From NCBI GenBank assembly GCA_947492185.1, contig CANLMR010000001.1, forward strand, positions 930,001-994,000: a DNA stretch of 64,000 nucleotides. The letters are read 5' to 3'. Below are positions 20,054 to 29,494 of this stretch, piece after piece (position 1 is the stretch's first letter; every line of letters starts with the position of its first letter). Source of the stretch: an uncultured Tenacibaculum sp. Lineage in GTDB: Bacteria; Bacteroidota; Bacteroidia; Flavobacteriales; Flavobacteriaceae. A program made the translations under genes and the position numbers. The notes beneath the pieces are model-generated. The model saw only the letters and a program-made list of their open reading frames with translations. It did no database searches and was not told where the DNA came from.

Positions 20054-21214
20054 ATGAATAGCGATTTTTTATCACCAGTAGATGAAAAGGTATTTGCTCA
20101 TACAGTGCTGCAATCACCTAATTCCATCGGAAGAAACATAGAAATTCATACGTTTCAAAACGGATTCCCGGATTTGGATGGAATTGCTATGGCTATTATT
20201 GGAGTTAAAGAAGGTAGGAAATCAGTTAATAATAATGGCTGTGGAGAAGATTTTACAGAAATAAGAAAAAATCTGTACGAACTTTTTCCAGGTAAATGGA
20301 GTTTGAAAATTGCTGACTTAGGAAACATCGAAGCGGGAAGCAAGGTAGAAGATACTTATTATGCGGTTTCTGATGTTATTTCATCTTTAATTAAAAAAAA
20401 TATTACTGTAATTTTAATAGGAGGAAGTCAAGATTTAACATATGCCAATTATAGAGCATATGATAAATTAGAACAAACTATTAATTTATCTGTTATAGAT
20501 AATAAATTTGATTTAGGAACGATTGAAGAAGATTTAAATGCAAATTCATATTTGAGTAAAATCATTATGGAAGAGCCTAATAATCTTTTTAACTATAGTA
20601 ATATAGGATATCAAACCTATTTTAACGCTCAGGAAGAAATTAATTTGCTTCAAAATTTATATTTTGATACCTTTAGACTAGGAGAGGTTAAACCATTAGA
20701 TTTAGTAGAGCCAATTCTAAGAGATGCAGATATCGTTAGTATTGATATAGGTGCAGTTCGTCTAAGTGACGCTCCAGGAAATAAAAATGCAGTTCCTAAT
20801 GGATTTTATGGAGAAGAGCTTTGTAAAATAGCTAGATATGCTGGGATAAGTGACAAAGTTACTTCTTTTGGTGTCTATGAATATAACAGCCGATATGATA
20901 ATAATAACCAAACATCTAGTTTAATTGCCCAAACAATTTGGTATTTCATCGAAGGTGTTAATTTCAGAGCAAAAGATTATCCGTATTCTTGCAAGCAGAA
21001 TTATCAAAAGTTCAGCGTTATCCTAGAAGATGATGATCCTATTAATTTTTATAAAAGTGATAAAAGTGGCAGATGGTGGATGGAGATTAATTTGATATCG
21101 GATAATAAATACAAGAGACATGCGTTAATACCATGTGCATATCAAGATTATGTACAAGCATTAGAGCAAAAAATTCCTGAAAGATGGTACAAGGCACAGC
21201 AAAAACTTACATAA
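20054..21214 (+). CDS. Arginase/formimidoylglutamase-fold protein with altered metal site
   Basis: A 386-residue ureohydrolase-fold protein, usually labelled formimidoylglutamase and commonly found just before gldK in Flavobacteriia. The fold motifs are present but not catalytic in form. The family GGDH motif reads GGSQDLT, the DAHxD motif reads DNKFD, and the SxDxDxxDP motif reads SIDIGAVRLSDAP. The loss of the metal-binding histidines suggests it does not hydrolyse guanidino substrates with a normal Mn2 centre. It lies 93 bp before gldK, but a separate gldK promoter sits in the gap. A structural or regulatory role is inference. Confidence 0.8.
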   Translation: MNSDFLSPVDEKVFAHTVLQSPNSIGRNIEIHTFQNGFPDLDGIAMAIIGVKEGRKSVNNNGCGEDFTEIRKNLYELFPGKWSLKIADLGNIEAGSKVEDTYYAVSDVISSLIKKNITVILIGGSQDLTYANYRAYDKLEQTINLSVIDNKFDLGTIEEDLNANSYLSKIIMEEPNNLFNYSNIGYQTYFNAQEEINLLQNLYFDTFRLGEVKPLDLVEPILRDADIVSIDIGAVRLSDAPGNKNAVPNGFYGEELCKIARYAGISDKVTSFGVYEYNSRYDNNNQTSSLIAQTIWYFIEGVNFRAKDYPYSCKQNYQKFSVILEDDDPINFYKSDKSGRWWMEINLISDNKYKRHALIPCAYQDYVQALEQKIPERWYKAQQKLT

Positions 21215-21221
21215 AAAAAGT

Positions 21222-21229
21222 TATATTTG
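21222..21229 (+). promoter_or_regulatory. gldKLMN promoter -7 box
   Basis: TATATTTG followed by CATCCC is a full match to TAnnTTTG, 79 bp before the gldK ATG. No good -33 TTTG was seen. It would allow gldKLMN to be transcribed independently of the upstream gene. Confidence 0.6.
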
Positions 21230-21307
21230 CATCCCTTGGTAGTAAATGTTGAAAAAATAATAATTCATTAATAAGAAAGTTACGAACTCTTTAATAAGTT
21301 TTAAAGT

Positions 21308-22675
21308 ATGAAGAAAGTAGCACTATTTGCCCTAATATTAGTTTTTTTCTATAGTTGTGGATCAAGCAATGATAGAGGGGAGTTAGTTGGAGTTAAGTCT
21401 AAAAGAAAATGGTTCGCAGAAAAACCATATGGTATGGTTTATATAAAAGGAGGTTCGTTTACTATGGGTAAACAAGATGAAGATCCTTTAGGAGCAATGA
21501 ATGCTCCTACAAGAACAGTAACTGTTCAACCATTTTACATGGACGAAACTGAAATTACAAATAGCGAATACAAACAATTTGTTTATTGGGTTAGAGATTC
21601 TATAGTTAGAACAAAATTAGCTTATCAAGCTGAATTTGCATCTGGAGATGAAGCTGGAGATGGATCTAAGCCAACAGGAATACAGTTATATGCTTTTGCT
21701 TCTAAAGATACAGTAGGAGAAACTCCATATGAAAAATATATGAGAGAAAACTATTATGAAGTAGGTGAAGGTTTAGATTCGATTAAACCTTTAAATTGGG
21801 AAGAAGAAATTGTTTGGAATAAAGAAGATTTTCCAGATGAGGATTATGTAGAAGTTATGGACTCTTTATATCTTAATAAAGATGAAGCTCTAAATGGTAT
21901 TCCTACTTTTAATACAAAGTTATTGAATTATAGGTATTATTGGTTTGATAATGAGGAGGCTGCAAGAACTGGAAAAAACAGAAAAGCTTTCTTGAGAGAT
22001 AAAGTATTAAATGTTTATCCAGATACTACTGTTTGGATTAAAGATTTTAACTACTCATACAACGATCCAATGCACCAAGAATATTTTGCACACAAAGCAT
22101 TCGAAGATTATCCAGTTGTTGGAGTGGACTGGTTTCAGGCTAGAGCTTTTTGCCATTGGAGAACTAAAACAAAAAATGCTTACCAACGATCAAAAAAGAA
22201 TTTAGGTTTAGTGCCTTCTTTCAGATTACCAACTGAGGCTGAGTGGGAATATGCAGCTCGTGGAGGATTAGATTATGCTAAGTATCCTTGGGGAGGACCA
22301 AGTACCACTAGTGATAGAGGATGTTTCTTAGCAAATTTTAAACCAGTACGTGGAGATTATGCAGCAGATGGAGCATTATATACTGTAGAAGCAATGTCTT
22401 ACAATCCTAATGGATTTGGATTGTATAATATGGCAGGTAATGTTGCTGAATGGACTCATACAGCATACAATCAGATGTCTTACTACATGGGGTCTACAAT
22501 GAATCCAAATGTAGAAAATATTAAAAACCGTCGTAAAATTGTACGTGGTGGTTCATGGAAAGATGTAGCATACTTTTTAGAAGTAGGTTCTCGTGACTGG
22601 GAATATGCAGATACTTCTAGAAGTTACATTGGATTTAGAACAGTTCAAGATTATCTTGGAGCTAAAAAACAATAA
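21308..22675 (+). CDS. gldK: Gliding motility / T9SS lipoprotein GldK
   Basis: A 455-residue lipoprotein (lipobox FYSCGSS) that forms the periplasmic ring of the type IX secretion system with GldN beneath the outer membrane. The body is a formylglycine-generating-enzyme/sulfatase-modifying fold (GGSFTMGKQDED; FRLPTEAEWEYAARGG; YNMAGNVAEWTHT; SYIGFRTVQ) used here structurally; catalytic cysteines of true FGE are not evident. First of gldK-L-M-N, spaced 53, 36 and 19 bp. Confidence 0.97.
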   Translation: MKKVALFALILVFFYSCGSSNDRGELVGVKSKRKWFAEKPYGMVYIKGGSFTMGKQDEDPLGAMNAPTRTVTVQPFYMDETEITNSEYKQFVYWVRDSIVRTKLAYQAEFASGDEAGDGSKPTGIQLYAFASKDTVGETPYEKYMRENYYEVGEGLDSIKPLNWEEEIVWNKEDFPDEDYVEVMDSLYLNKDEALNGIPTFNTKLLNYRYYWFDNEEAARTGKNRKAFLRDKVLNVYPDTTVWIKDFNYSYNDPMHQEYFAHKAFEDYPVVGVDWFQARAFCHWRTKTKNAYQRSKKNLGLVPSFRLPTEAEWEYAARGGLDYAKYPWGGPSTTSDRGCFLANFKPVRGDYAADGALYTVEAMSYNPNGFGLYNMAGNVAEWTHTAYNQMSYYMGSTMNPNVENIKNRRKIVRGGSWKDVAYFLEVGSRDWEYADTSRSYIGFRTVQDYLGAKKQ

Positions 22676-22728
22676 GAACAATTAATAAGTAATAAATAAA
22701 TATCCCTAATTAAAAAACAAGTATTATT

Positions 22729-23382
22729 ATGGCACAATCAAAATCGACTAAGAGATTATTTAACATGGCTTATGGTTTAGGAGCAGCAGTTGTAATCCTA
22801 GGAGCATTATTTAAAATCATGCACTTTAAGATTGGACCTTTAACAGGAGGTGTAATGTTAACTATAGGTATGGCAGTAGAAGCAATTGTATTCGCATTAT
22901 CTGCTTTTGAACCCGTTGAAGATGAATTAGATTGGACTAAAGTTTATCCTGAATTAGCTGATGGAACTTCTACAGGTAGAGGTGGTAAGAAAGAAGCATC
23001 TCCAGAAGAAGCTCAATCTTTATTGTCTAAAAAACTAGATGATATCTTAAAAGAAGCAAAGTTAGATGCACAATTAGTATCAAGTTTAGGTAGTAGTATT
23101 AAAGATTTCCAAGGAGCAGTTGAGCCATTAGCTTCAGCTTCACAATCTATTTCTGCAACAAACACTTATAACGAGCAAATGTCTAAAGCAGCTGCACAAA
23201 TGGCTTCTTTAAACACATTATATCAAACACAAGTAGAGAATGCATCTAAGCAGGCTGATTTAAACACTGCTATGGTTGAAAACTCTCAACGTTTACAAGA
23301 ACAAATGCAATCATTAGCAACAAACTTATCTTCGTTAAACGGAGTATATGGTGGAATGTTATCTGCAATGAGCACTAAGTAA
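22729..23382 (+). CDS. gldL: T9SS motor subunit GldL
   Basis: A 217-residue inner-membrane protein. Two helices (about 13-32 and 39-60, including LGAAVVILGALFKIMHFKIG) carry the conserved charged residues of the proton-driven rotary motor; a glutamate in the second helix (GMAVEAIVFALSAFEPVEDE) fits the expected proton-path acid. The rest is a cytoplasmic Ala/Gln/Ser-rich coiled coil. It works with GldM, encoded 36 bp downstream, to energise secretion and gliding. Confidence 0.96.
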   Translation: MAQSKSTKRLFNMAYGLGAAVVILGALFKIMHFKIGPLTGGVMLTIGMAVEAIVFALSAFEPVEDELDWTKVYPELADGTSTGRGGKKEASPEEAQSLLSKKLDDILKEAKLDAQLVSSLGSSIKDFQGAVEPLASASQSISATNTYNEQMSKAAAQMASLNTLYQTQVENASKQADLNTAMVENSQRLQEQMQSLATNLSSLNGVYGGMLSAMSTK

Positions 23383-23418
23383 TTTATTATTAATAACTAA
23401 ACAAACTAATTTTAAATT

Positions 23419-24945
23419 ATGGCAGGCGGAAAACAATCTCCAAGGCAAAAGATGATTAACCTTATGTACCTTATTTTCATTGCAATGTTAGCAATGAACA
23501 TGAGTAAGGAGGTATTATCAGCTTTTGGTTTGATGAATGAAAAATTATCAGATGCTAATCAAAGAGCAACTGACCAAAACACAAAGGCATATGCAAATTT
23601 AGCAACTAAAGCTGCTGAACAAGCTAAGCAATATGGTGAAGCAAAAGAAAAAACAGATGCTTTAAAATCTAAAGCAGATGATTTTTATGCATACTTAGAA
23701 GATTTGAAAGGTAAAATGACTTCAGATCTTAAGGATAAGAAAGATTATGAAACAATGGATAAGTCTAAATTTTTAGACGAATACTTTTTCGTAAGTGGTA
23801 CAATCACTCCAGAAGGAAAAGAGTTTGTTTCTAAAATGGATGAATTTAGAAAAGCTTCTTTAGAGGTTTTAGGAGAATCAGAATTATCTGGAACAGTAAA
23901 CGAGCGTTTTAGCACGAATCCAGTTAAAAATAAGGATGGTGCTCAATTAAACTGGTTAAACTATCATTATGAAGGTTTCCCATTAGTAGCTTCATTAACT
24001 AAGTTAACTCAAATTCAGGCTGATGTTAAAGCTACAGAATCTGATGCTTTATCTACATTGTTAAGAGGTGAATTAGAAAGTGCAGTATCGATGACAAACT
24101 ATGATGCAATGGTAGTTTTCGATAAGAATGCATACTATCCTGGTGAAAAATTATCTGGTAAAATTGTATTAGGTAAAAACGATCCAAATTTAACTGCTGA
24201 AAAAGTAGTTATCAATGGTAAAGATTGGCCAGAAGATAAAATTAAAGCTGGTCAGGTTATTTTAGACGGTCCAGCAGGAGGAGTTGGAGATAGAGAACTT
24301 AAAGGTTCATTCTTCTTCAAAGAAAATGACTCTTTAGTTGAAATTCCAATTCAAGGTGGTTATTCTGTAATTCCTAGACCTAATGAAGCAGTAATTTCTG
24401 CTGATAAGATGAATGCGGTTTACCGTGGTTTATCTAATCCAATGACGATTTCTATGCCAGGTGTTCCTTCGAATAAGGTATCTGCTTCTGCAGCTGGATT
24501 AAAAAGAGTTAAAGGGGATAGCTATATGATGAGACCAGGTAAAGGTAATGAGGTAACTATTCGAGTAACTGGTACATTACCTGATGGTAAAAAAGTAAGC
24601 TCTAATAAGAAATTTAGAATTAAAGAAATTCCACCAGCAGTAGGTATGGTTAGAGGTCAGTTTGGTACGGTTTCTATGCCTAAATCTAGTGTAGGTAAAA
24701 TTAGAGTAGGTGCAGGTTTACCAGATTTCTTATTTGACTTAAAATTGAATGTTTCTGCTTTTAAAATTAAAGTTCCTGGGCAAGTTGCAATACCGGTAAC
24801 AGGTACAGGTATGAATTCTAGAGCAAAGCAAGCAATTTTAAAGGCAAGAAGAGGAGATCAAATTACTATTTACGATATTCAAGCTACAACTTCTGGTTAT
24901 AAATTAAAGAAAGTATTACCAGTAGTTATTAAAGTTTCAAACTAA
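23419..24945 (+). CDS. gldM: T9SS motor subunit GldM
   Basis: A 508-residue protein with one N-terminal membrane helix (about 13-33, NLMYLIFIAMLAMNMSKEVL) and a long periplasmic shaft of four domains that reaches the GldK/GldN ring. The N-terminal SPRQKMINLMYL segment and the GGYSVIPRPNEAVIS segment in the third domain are characteristic. It partners GldL in the motor. Confidence 0.97.
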   Translation: MAGGKQSPRQKMINLMYLIFIAMLAMNMSKEVLSAFGLMNEKLSDANQRATDQNTKAYANLATKAAEQAKQYGEAKEKTDALKSKADDFYAYLEDLKGKMTSDLKDKKDYETMDKSKFLDEYFFVSGTITPEGKEFVSKMDEFRKASLEVLGESELSGTVNERFSTNPVKNKDGAQLNWLNYHYEGFPLVASLTKLTQIQADVKATESDALSTLLRGELESAVSMTNYDAMVVFDKNAYYPGEKLSGKIVLGKNDPNLTAEKVVINGKDWPEDKIKAGQVILDGPAGGVGDRELKGSFFFKENDSLVEIPIQGGYSVIPRPNEAVISADKMNAVYRGLSNPMTISMPGVPSNKVSASAAGLKRVKGDSYMMRPGKGNEVTIRVTGTLPDGKKVSSNKKFRIKEIPPAVGMVRGQFGTVSMPKSSVGKIRVGAGLPDFLFDLKLNVSAFKIKVPGQVAIPVTGTGMNSRAKQAILKARRGDQITIYDIQATTSGYKLKKVLPVVIKVSN

Positions 24946-24964
24946 TAATTAAAATTAATAGAGT

Positions 24965-25849
24965 ATGAATTGGAAGCGTTTTTATATGGTTATAATGGTG
25001 TTAGCTACAACTAGTGTAGCAACTGCCCAAACCAATCTATTAAATGCTAATAAAGTTGAGCAGATTGGTGTGAAATCTCAGCAAGAGATTGAATTAGATG
25101 CTGCAGCTGACAAACCATTACCTTATGGATACATTAGCGATAGAGATGTATTATGGTCTAAGGTAGTTTGGGAGTATGTAGATTTAAATCAAAAAATCAA
25201 CTTACCATACTATTACCCAATTGATACTACTAATACTTCTAGTACTAGACGTTCTTTGTATGATACTTTACTCAAAGGTATTAAAACAGGTAAGATTACA
25301 GAAGTATATCAAGATTCGTATTTTACTACGAAAGTTGGAATGAAAGAAATTGAAGAAATGACAATGAGTGTCAGAGTAATTGATGGAGGTGAAGAACAAG
25401 GAGGATATACAGATACTTATAGAATTAATCCTGAACAAATAAAAGGATACTTAATCAAAGGGATTTGGTATTTTGATAAGCGTCAAGGAGAATTAAAGTA
25501 TAGAATGTTAGCAATAGCTCCTATGGGACCAGATGTTCAGGTAATGGGAGTTGAGGAAATTGATGATAAGGATAATGTATACGAGTTATTTTGGGTGTTT
25601 TTCCCAGATGCACGTGAAGTATTACATGAATCTAAAGTTTTCAATCCTAAAAATTCTGCGCATCCTATTTCTTATGATAACTTATTAAACGCACGTCGTT
25701 TTAATGCAACAGTTGTTAAAGAAGAAAACTTATATGGAGACAGAAAGATTGCTGACTATATTAGAGGTAATTCGTTATTCCAATTATTAGAAGCTGATAG
25801 AATTAAGGAAGGTATACGTAACCGTGAAATGGATATGTGGAACTACTAA
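24965..25849 (+). CDS. gldN: T9SS ring protein GldN
   Basis: A 294-residue exported protein with a signal peptide about 1-21 (ending ATAQT). Family segments include YISDRDVLWSKVVWEYVDLNQKINLPYYYP and DNLLNARRFNATVVKEENLYGDRKI (given here in part). It binds GldK to form the periplasmic ring required for type IX export of adhesins and enzymes. It ends the gld operon at a strong terminator (25872-25898). Confidence 0.96.
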   Translation: MNWKRFYMVIMVLATTSVATAQTNLLNANKVEQIGVKSQQEIELDAAADKPLPYGYISDRDVLWSKVVWEYVDLNQKINLPYYYPIDTTNTSSTRRSLYDTLLKGIKTGKITEVYQDSYFTTKVGMKEIEEMTMSVRVIDGGEEQGGYTDTYRINPEQIKGYLIKGIWYFDKRQGELKYRMLAIAPMGPDVQVMGVEEIDDKDNVYELFWVFFPDAREVLHESKVFNPKNSAHPISYDNLLNARRFNATVVKEENLYGDRKIADYIRGNSLFQLLEADRIKEGIRNREMDMWNY

Positions 25850-25871
25850 TTCTAATGATAAAATAAATTTT

Positions 25872-25898
25872 AAAGCGCTCTTTTTTAGAGCGCTTTTT
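25872..25898 (+). terminator. gldKLMN operon terminator
   Basis: A 9-bp GC-rich stem (AAAGCGCTC / GAGCGCTTT) with a T-rich loop and a T-run. Confidence 0.92.
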
Positions 25899-25925
25899 TT
25901 ATGGATTAATACCTATTTTTGAAAC

Positions 25926-26969
25926 ATGAAAGTTGATTACATTGTTGTTGGTTTAGGTCTTGCTGGTTTAGCATTTATAGAGTACTTAGAAGAGTATAAG
26001 AAATCATACATTGTTTATGAAGATGATTCTCAAAACTCATCAAGTGTAGCAGGAGGAACATATAATCCAGTTATTCTAAAACGCTTTACTCCAGTATGGA
26101 ATGGTCATGAACAATTAGAATATGCGATGCCATTTTATGAACGACTTTCAACTAAATTAAATGCAAGTTTCGATACAAAGTTTATTACTAAAAAAGTTTT
26201 TAATTCGGTTGGAGATGAAAACAATTGGTTTACTGCATTAGATAAGCCAATGCTTTCTGAATATATGAACTCAGTTATTTCTAAAGAGAAAATACCTGGT
26301 GTAATAGGGGATTTCGGTTTTGGAGAATTAACAGGTACAGGTAGAATCGATACCAAATTACTTATTAAAAAGTATCGTTCTTATTTATTAGAGAATGATA
26401 AGTTAAGAAAGGAAAGATTCTCTTACGAAGATTTAGAAGTTTCTCAGGATAATTTAATATACAAGAATATTGAATCCGAGAAAGTGGTTTTTAGTGAAGG
26501 CTATGGTCTAAAATTAAATCCTTTTTTCAATTCTTTACCATTAAATGGAACAAAAGGTGAAATTATTACAATTCATGCTCCAGAATTGAATATTGATTTT
26601 TTATTAAAATCAGCTGTTTTTGTATTGCCTTTAGGAGATGATTATTACAAAGTTGGAGCTACATTTAATTGGACTGATAAAACTTTAAACCCAACTGAAG
26701 AGGGTAAAAAGGAATTAGTAGATAAACTTCAAAAAACAATTTCTGTTCCATTTACTATAGTAGAACAAACGGCAGGTATTCGCCCTACGGTTAAAGATAG
26801 AAGACCATTAGTAGGAACACATCCAGTATATCCAAAACTATGCATTTTAAACGGCTTAGGAACACGAGGTGTTATGATTGCTCCAACAATTGCTAAAAAC
26901 CTATTTAATCACCTTGAAAAAGGGGAGAAACTAGATAAAGAAATAGATATAAAAAGATTTGAAAATTAA
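25926..26969 (+). CDS. FAD-dependent (DAO-type) oxidoreductase
   Basis: A 347-residue flavoprotein. The Rossmann motif VDYIVVGLGLAGLAFIEYLEE at the N-terminus binds FAD; a substrate-side segment near the C-terminus (TAGIRPTVKDRRPLVGTHP, then LNGLGTRGVMIAPTIA) follows the D-amino-acid oxidase/glycine oxidase pattern. Substrate is unknown. It follows gldN in many Flavobacteriia, but the strong terminator between them suggests separate expression. The convergent DUF983 gene ends only 9 bp away. Confidence 0.85.
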   Translation: MKVDYIVVGLGLAGLAFIEYLEEYKKSYIVYEDDSQNSSSVAGGTYNPVILKRFTPVWNGHEQLEYAMPFYERLSTKLNASFDTKFITKKVFNSVGDENNWFTALDKPMLSEYMNSVISKEKIPGVIGDFGFGELTGTGRIDTKLLIKKYRSYLLENDKLRKERFSYEDLEVSQDNLIYKNIESEKVVFSEGYGLKLNPFFNSLPLNGTKGEIITIHAPELNIDFLLKSAVFVLPLGDDYYKVGATFNWTDKTLNPTEEGKKELVDKLQKTISVPFTIVEQTAGIRPTVKDRRPLVGTHPVYPKLCILNGLGTRGVMIAPTIAKNLFNHLEKGEKLDKEIDIKRFEN

Positions 26970-26978
26970 CTCTTGTAA

Positions 26979-27371
26979 TTAGGATTCTTGCTTACCCTGT
27001 TCTTCTTTTTTATAACTAACAAATAAATTTATCCAAATAATTCTCGATAATCTTAAGGTAAAAGGTGTTAGTAGTAATGAAACTGTAATTACGGCTATAA
27101 AACTAGTTAATATATCTTGCTGTAAAAACACTTTAGAGATAATAAAAACAGCAACAAAAAGCGCAACAGCTAAAGCATAGTTTACATACATGGCACCAAA
27201 GAAAAAAGATGGTTCCATCATGTATTTTAATTTGCAATGAGAGCAAATTTCATGTAACTCAGTAACTTTTTTTAGGTTAAAAGATGCATTGTGTTTAAAA
27301 AAATCTCCTTCATGACATTTAGGACATTTATTATTAAGAATGCTATAGAGTTTGTTTCCTTTGCCAAACAT
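26979..27371 (-). CDS. DUF983 membrane protein
   Basis: A 130-residue protein with an N-terminal zinc-ribbon-like pair of CxxC motifs (NKCPKCHEGDFF and EICSHCKLKY) and two membrane helices (about 62-82 and 88-110). This is the DUF983 layout. Function is not established. It is convergent with the FAD oxidoreductase. Confidence 0.88.
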   Translation of the reverse strand: MFGKGNKLYSILNNKCPKCHEGDFFKHNASFNLKKVTELHEICSHCKLKYMMEPSFFFGAMYVNYALAVALFVAVFIISKVFLQQDILTSFIAVITVSLLLTPFTLRLSRIIWINLFVSYKKEEQGKQES

Positions 27372-27502
27372 ATATTCTTGTATTTTTCACCGCTAAAGGT
27401 GTTCAGTTTTGTAAGTTTGTACAAATTTCGAAAAAATAAAAAGGAATAGGCAGTAATTCGTATAAAATATGCTTATTTACCAATTATAATTAACAATTAA
27501 TT

Positions 27503-29419
27503 ATGCTAAATGTACATAACCTAACGGTGTCTTTTATGGGAACTGATTTGTTCTCTGGAATTACTTTTAAATTAATAAAAGGTGATCGAGTTGGATTAAT
27601 AGGAAAAAATGGAGCTGGAAAATCTACTTTGTTAAAAGTTTTATCAAAAGATATTGAAAGTAGTGGAGGAACTTTAGCATTTGATAAAGACATTAAAATT
27701 GGTTTTTTACGTCAAGATATAGATTTTGTTCAAGGAAGAACAATATTAGAAGAAGCATATCAAGCGTTTGAAGAAATTAAAGAAATTGAAGGAAAATTAG
27801 AAGTAATCAATGAACAACTTGTCGAACGAACAGATTACGAAAGTGAAGGTTATAATCAACTGATTATCGATTTAAATGAATTAACGGAGCGATATGAACT
27901 ACTAGGAGGTTATAACTATCAGGGGGATACTGAGAAAATACTACAAGGTTTAGGTTTTAAAAGAGAAGATTTCGATAAACTAACAGATACTTTTTCTGGA
28001 GGCTGGAGAATGCGAATTGAATTAGCGAAATTATTACTTCAAAGTAATGATGTTTTATTACTCGATGAGCCCACTAACCACCTAGATATTGAATCAATTA
28101 TTTGGTTAGAAAATTTCTTGAAAAATTATTCAGGTGCTATTGTGTTGGTATCACACGATAAGATGTTTTTGGATAATGTAACGAATAGAACAATAGAGAT
28201 TTCTTTAGGTCAAATCTATGATTATAAAAAACCATATTCTCAATATTTAGAACAAAGAGCTGATATCAAAGAAAAGCAATTACAAGCTCAAAAAAATCAA
28301 GAGAAAGAGATTAAGAGAACTGAGCAGCTTATTGAGAAGTTTAGAGCCAAAGCAAGTAAGGCTTCAATGGCACAATCTCTTATTAAGAAGTTAGATAAGG
28401 TTGAACGAATTGAGGTTGATCAAGATGAAAATGCGGTAATGAATGTTCGTTTTGAAATCTCTAAAGAGCCTGGTAAAATTATAGCAGAAGCGGAGAATGT
28501 TGGTAAGAGTTATGGTAACAAAGAAGTATTGCGAGACGTTAATTTAATGATTGAACGTAATGCAAAAGTTGCATTTGTAGGTCAAAACGGACAAGGAAAA
28601 TCAACATTAGCTAAAATGATGGTTGGAGAAATTCCTTATGAAGGAAATCTTAAACTAGGTCATAATGTAGAAGTTGGATATTTTGCTCAAAATCAATCAG
28701 AATATTTACCGCCTGAAAAAACTGTTTTACAAATTGTTGAAGAAGCAGCTAATGAAACGAATAGAGTTCGAGTTAGAGATATGCTAGGAGCTTTTTTATT
28801 TAGTGGAGATACGGTTGAGAAGAAAGCTAAAGTGTTATCTGGAGGAGAAAGAAACCGATTAGCTTTATGTAAGTTATTGATGACACCTTTTAATGTGTTA
28901 ATCATGGATGAGCCAACAAACCATTTAGATATAGCTTCTAAAAGTGTATTAAAAAAAGCATTACAAAACTTTAACGGAACTTTAATTTTAGTCTCTCATG
29001 ACCGTGAATTTTTACAAGGTTTAGCGAGTAAGGTTTACGGATTTAAAGATAAAGTAATCAAAGAATACCTTGGTGATATTGATTATTTCTTAGAGCAGCA
29101 TAAAATCGATAATTTAAGAGAAGCTGAAAAGCGAACTATAATCAAAGAAGAAAAAGATACCAGTAAAAAAGAAGCGTATAAATTATCTAAAGAACAAGAA
29201 CGTGATCTTAGAAAACTAAAAAATAGATCTTCTAAAATTGAAAATTCAATTGCTAATCTTGAAAAAGAAATTGAAGCTATTGATTTAGAGTTAGCTCAGA
29301 ATTACGATAAGGTTTCATCAAGGCCTAACTTTTTTGAAGAATATAAAGCCAAAAAAGCTAAACTCGATGATTTAATGTTAGAATGGGAAGAAGTGGAAGA
29401 AAAAATAGCAAGTTTCTAA
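27503..29419 (+). CDS. ABC-F family ATP-binding protein
   Basis: A 638-residue soluble protein with two ABC ATPase domains and no membrane part. First domain: Walker A GKNGAGKST, signature FSGGWRMR, Walker B LLLDEPTNHLD. Second: GQNGQGKST, LSGGERNR, VLIMDEPTNHLD. A charged linker (about 235-310) joins them and a coiled-coil tail (about 540-638) follows, as in the Uup/YdiF group. Such proteins act on ribosomes or DNA branch structures; the tail favours an Uup-like role, but I cannot decide. Confidence 0.93.
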   Translation: MLNVHNLTVSFMGTDLFSGITFKLIKGDRVGLIGKNGAGKSTLLKVLSKDIESSGGTLAFDKDIKIGFLRQDIDFVQGRTILEEAYQAFEEIKEIEGKLEVINEQLVERTDYESEGYNQLIIDLNELTERYELLGGYNYQGDTEKILQGLGFKREDFDKLTDTFSGGWRMRIELAKLLLQSNDVLLLDEPTNHLDIESIIWLENFLKNYSGAIVLVSHDKMFLDNVTNRTIEISLGQIYDYKKPYSQYLEQRADIKEKQLQAQKNQEKEIKRTEQLIEKFRAKASKASMAQSLIKKLDKVERIEVDQDENAVMNVRFEISKEPGKIIAEAENVGKSYGNKEVLRDVNLMIERNAKVAFVGQNGQGKSTLAKMMVGEIPYEGNLKLGHNVEVGYFAQNQSEYLPPEKTVLQIVEEAANETNRVRVRDMLGAFLFSGDTVEKKAKVLSGGERNRLALCKLLMTPFNVLIMDEPTNHLDIASKSVLKKALQNFNGTLILVSHDREFLQGLASKVYGFKDKVIKEYLGDIDYFLEQHKIDNLREAEKRTIIKEEKDTSKKEAYKLSKEQERDLRKLKNRSSKIENSIANLEKEIEAIDLELAQNYDKVSSRPNFFEEYKAKKAKLDDLMLEWEEVEEKIASF

Positions 29420-29430
29420 AAAAAAAGCGC

Positions 29431-29454
29431 CATTCCGAACAAAGTGAAGGAATC
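29431..29454. repeat. Short interspersed hairpin repeat (GAAC...GTGA type)
   Basis: CATTCCGAACAAAGTGAAGG then AATCT forms a small hairpin (ATTCC / GGAAT). From memory, this closely resembles a dispersed repeat common in Bacteroidota intergenic regions (CATTCCGAACGAAGTGAGG followed by AATCT). It lies between the ABC-F gene and a convergent lipoprotein gene, followed by ATGAAATTTTTCAT (29463-29476), which may also fold. Confidence 0.5.
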
Positions 29455-29494
29455 TTTTAAAAATGAAATTTTTCATAATGATGCTGGTTCAAGA

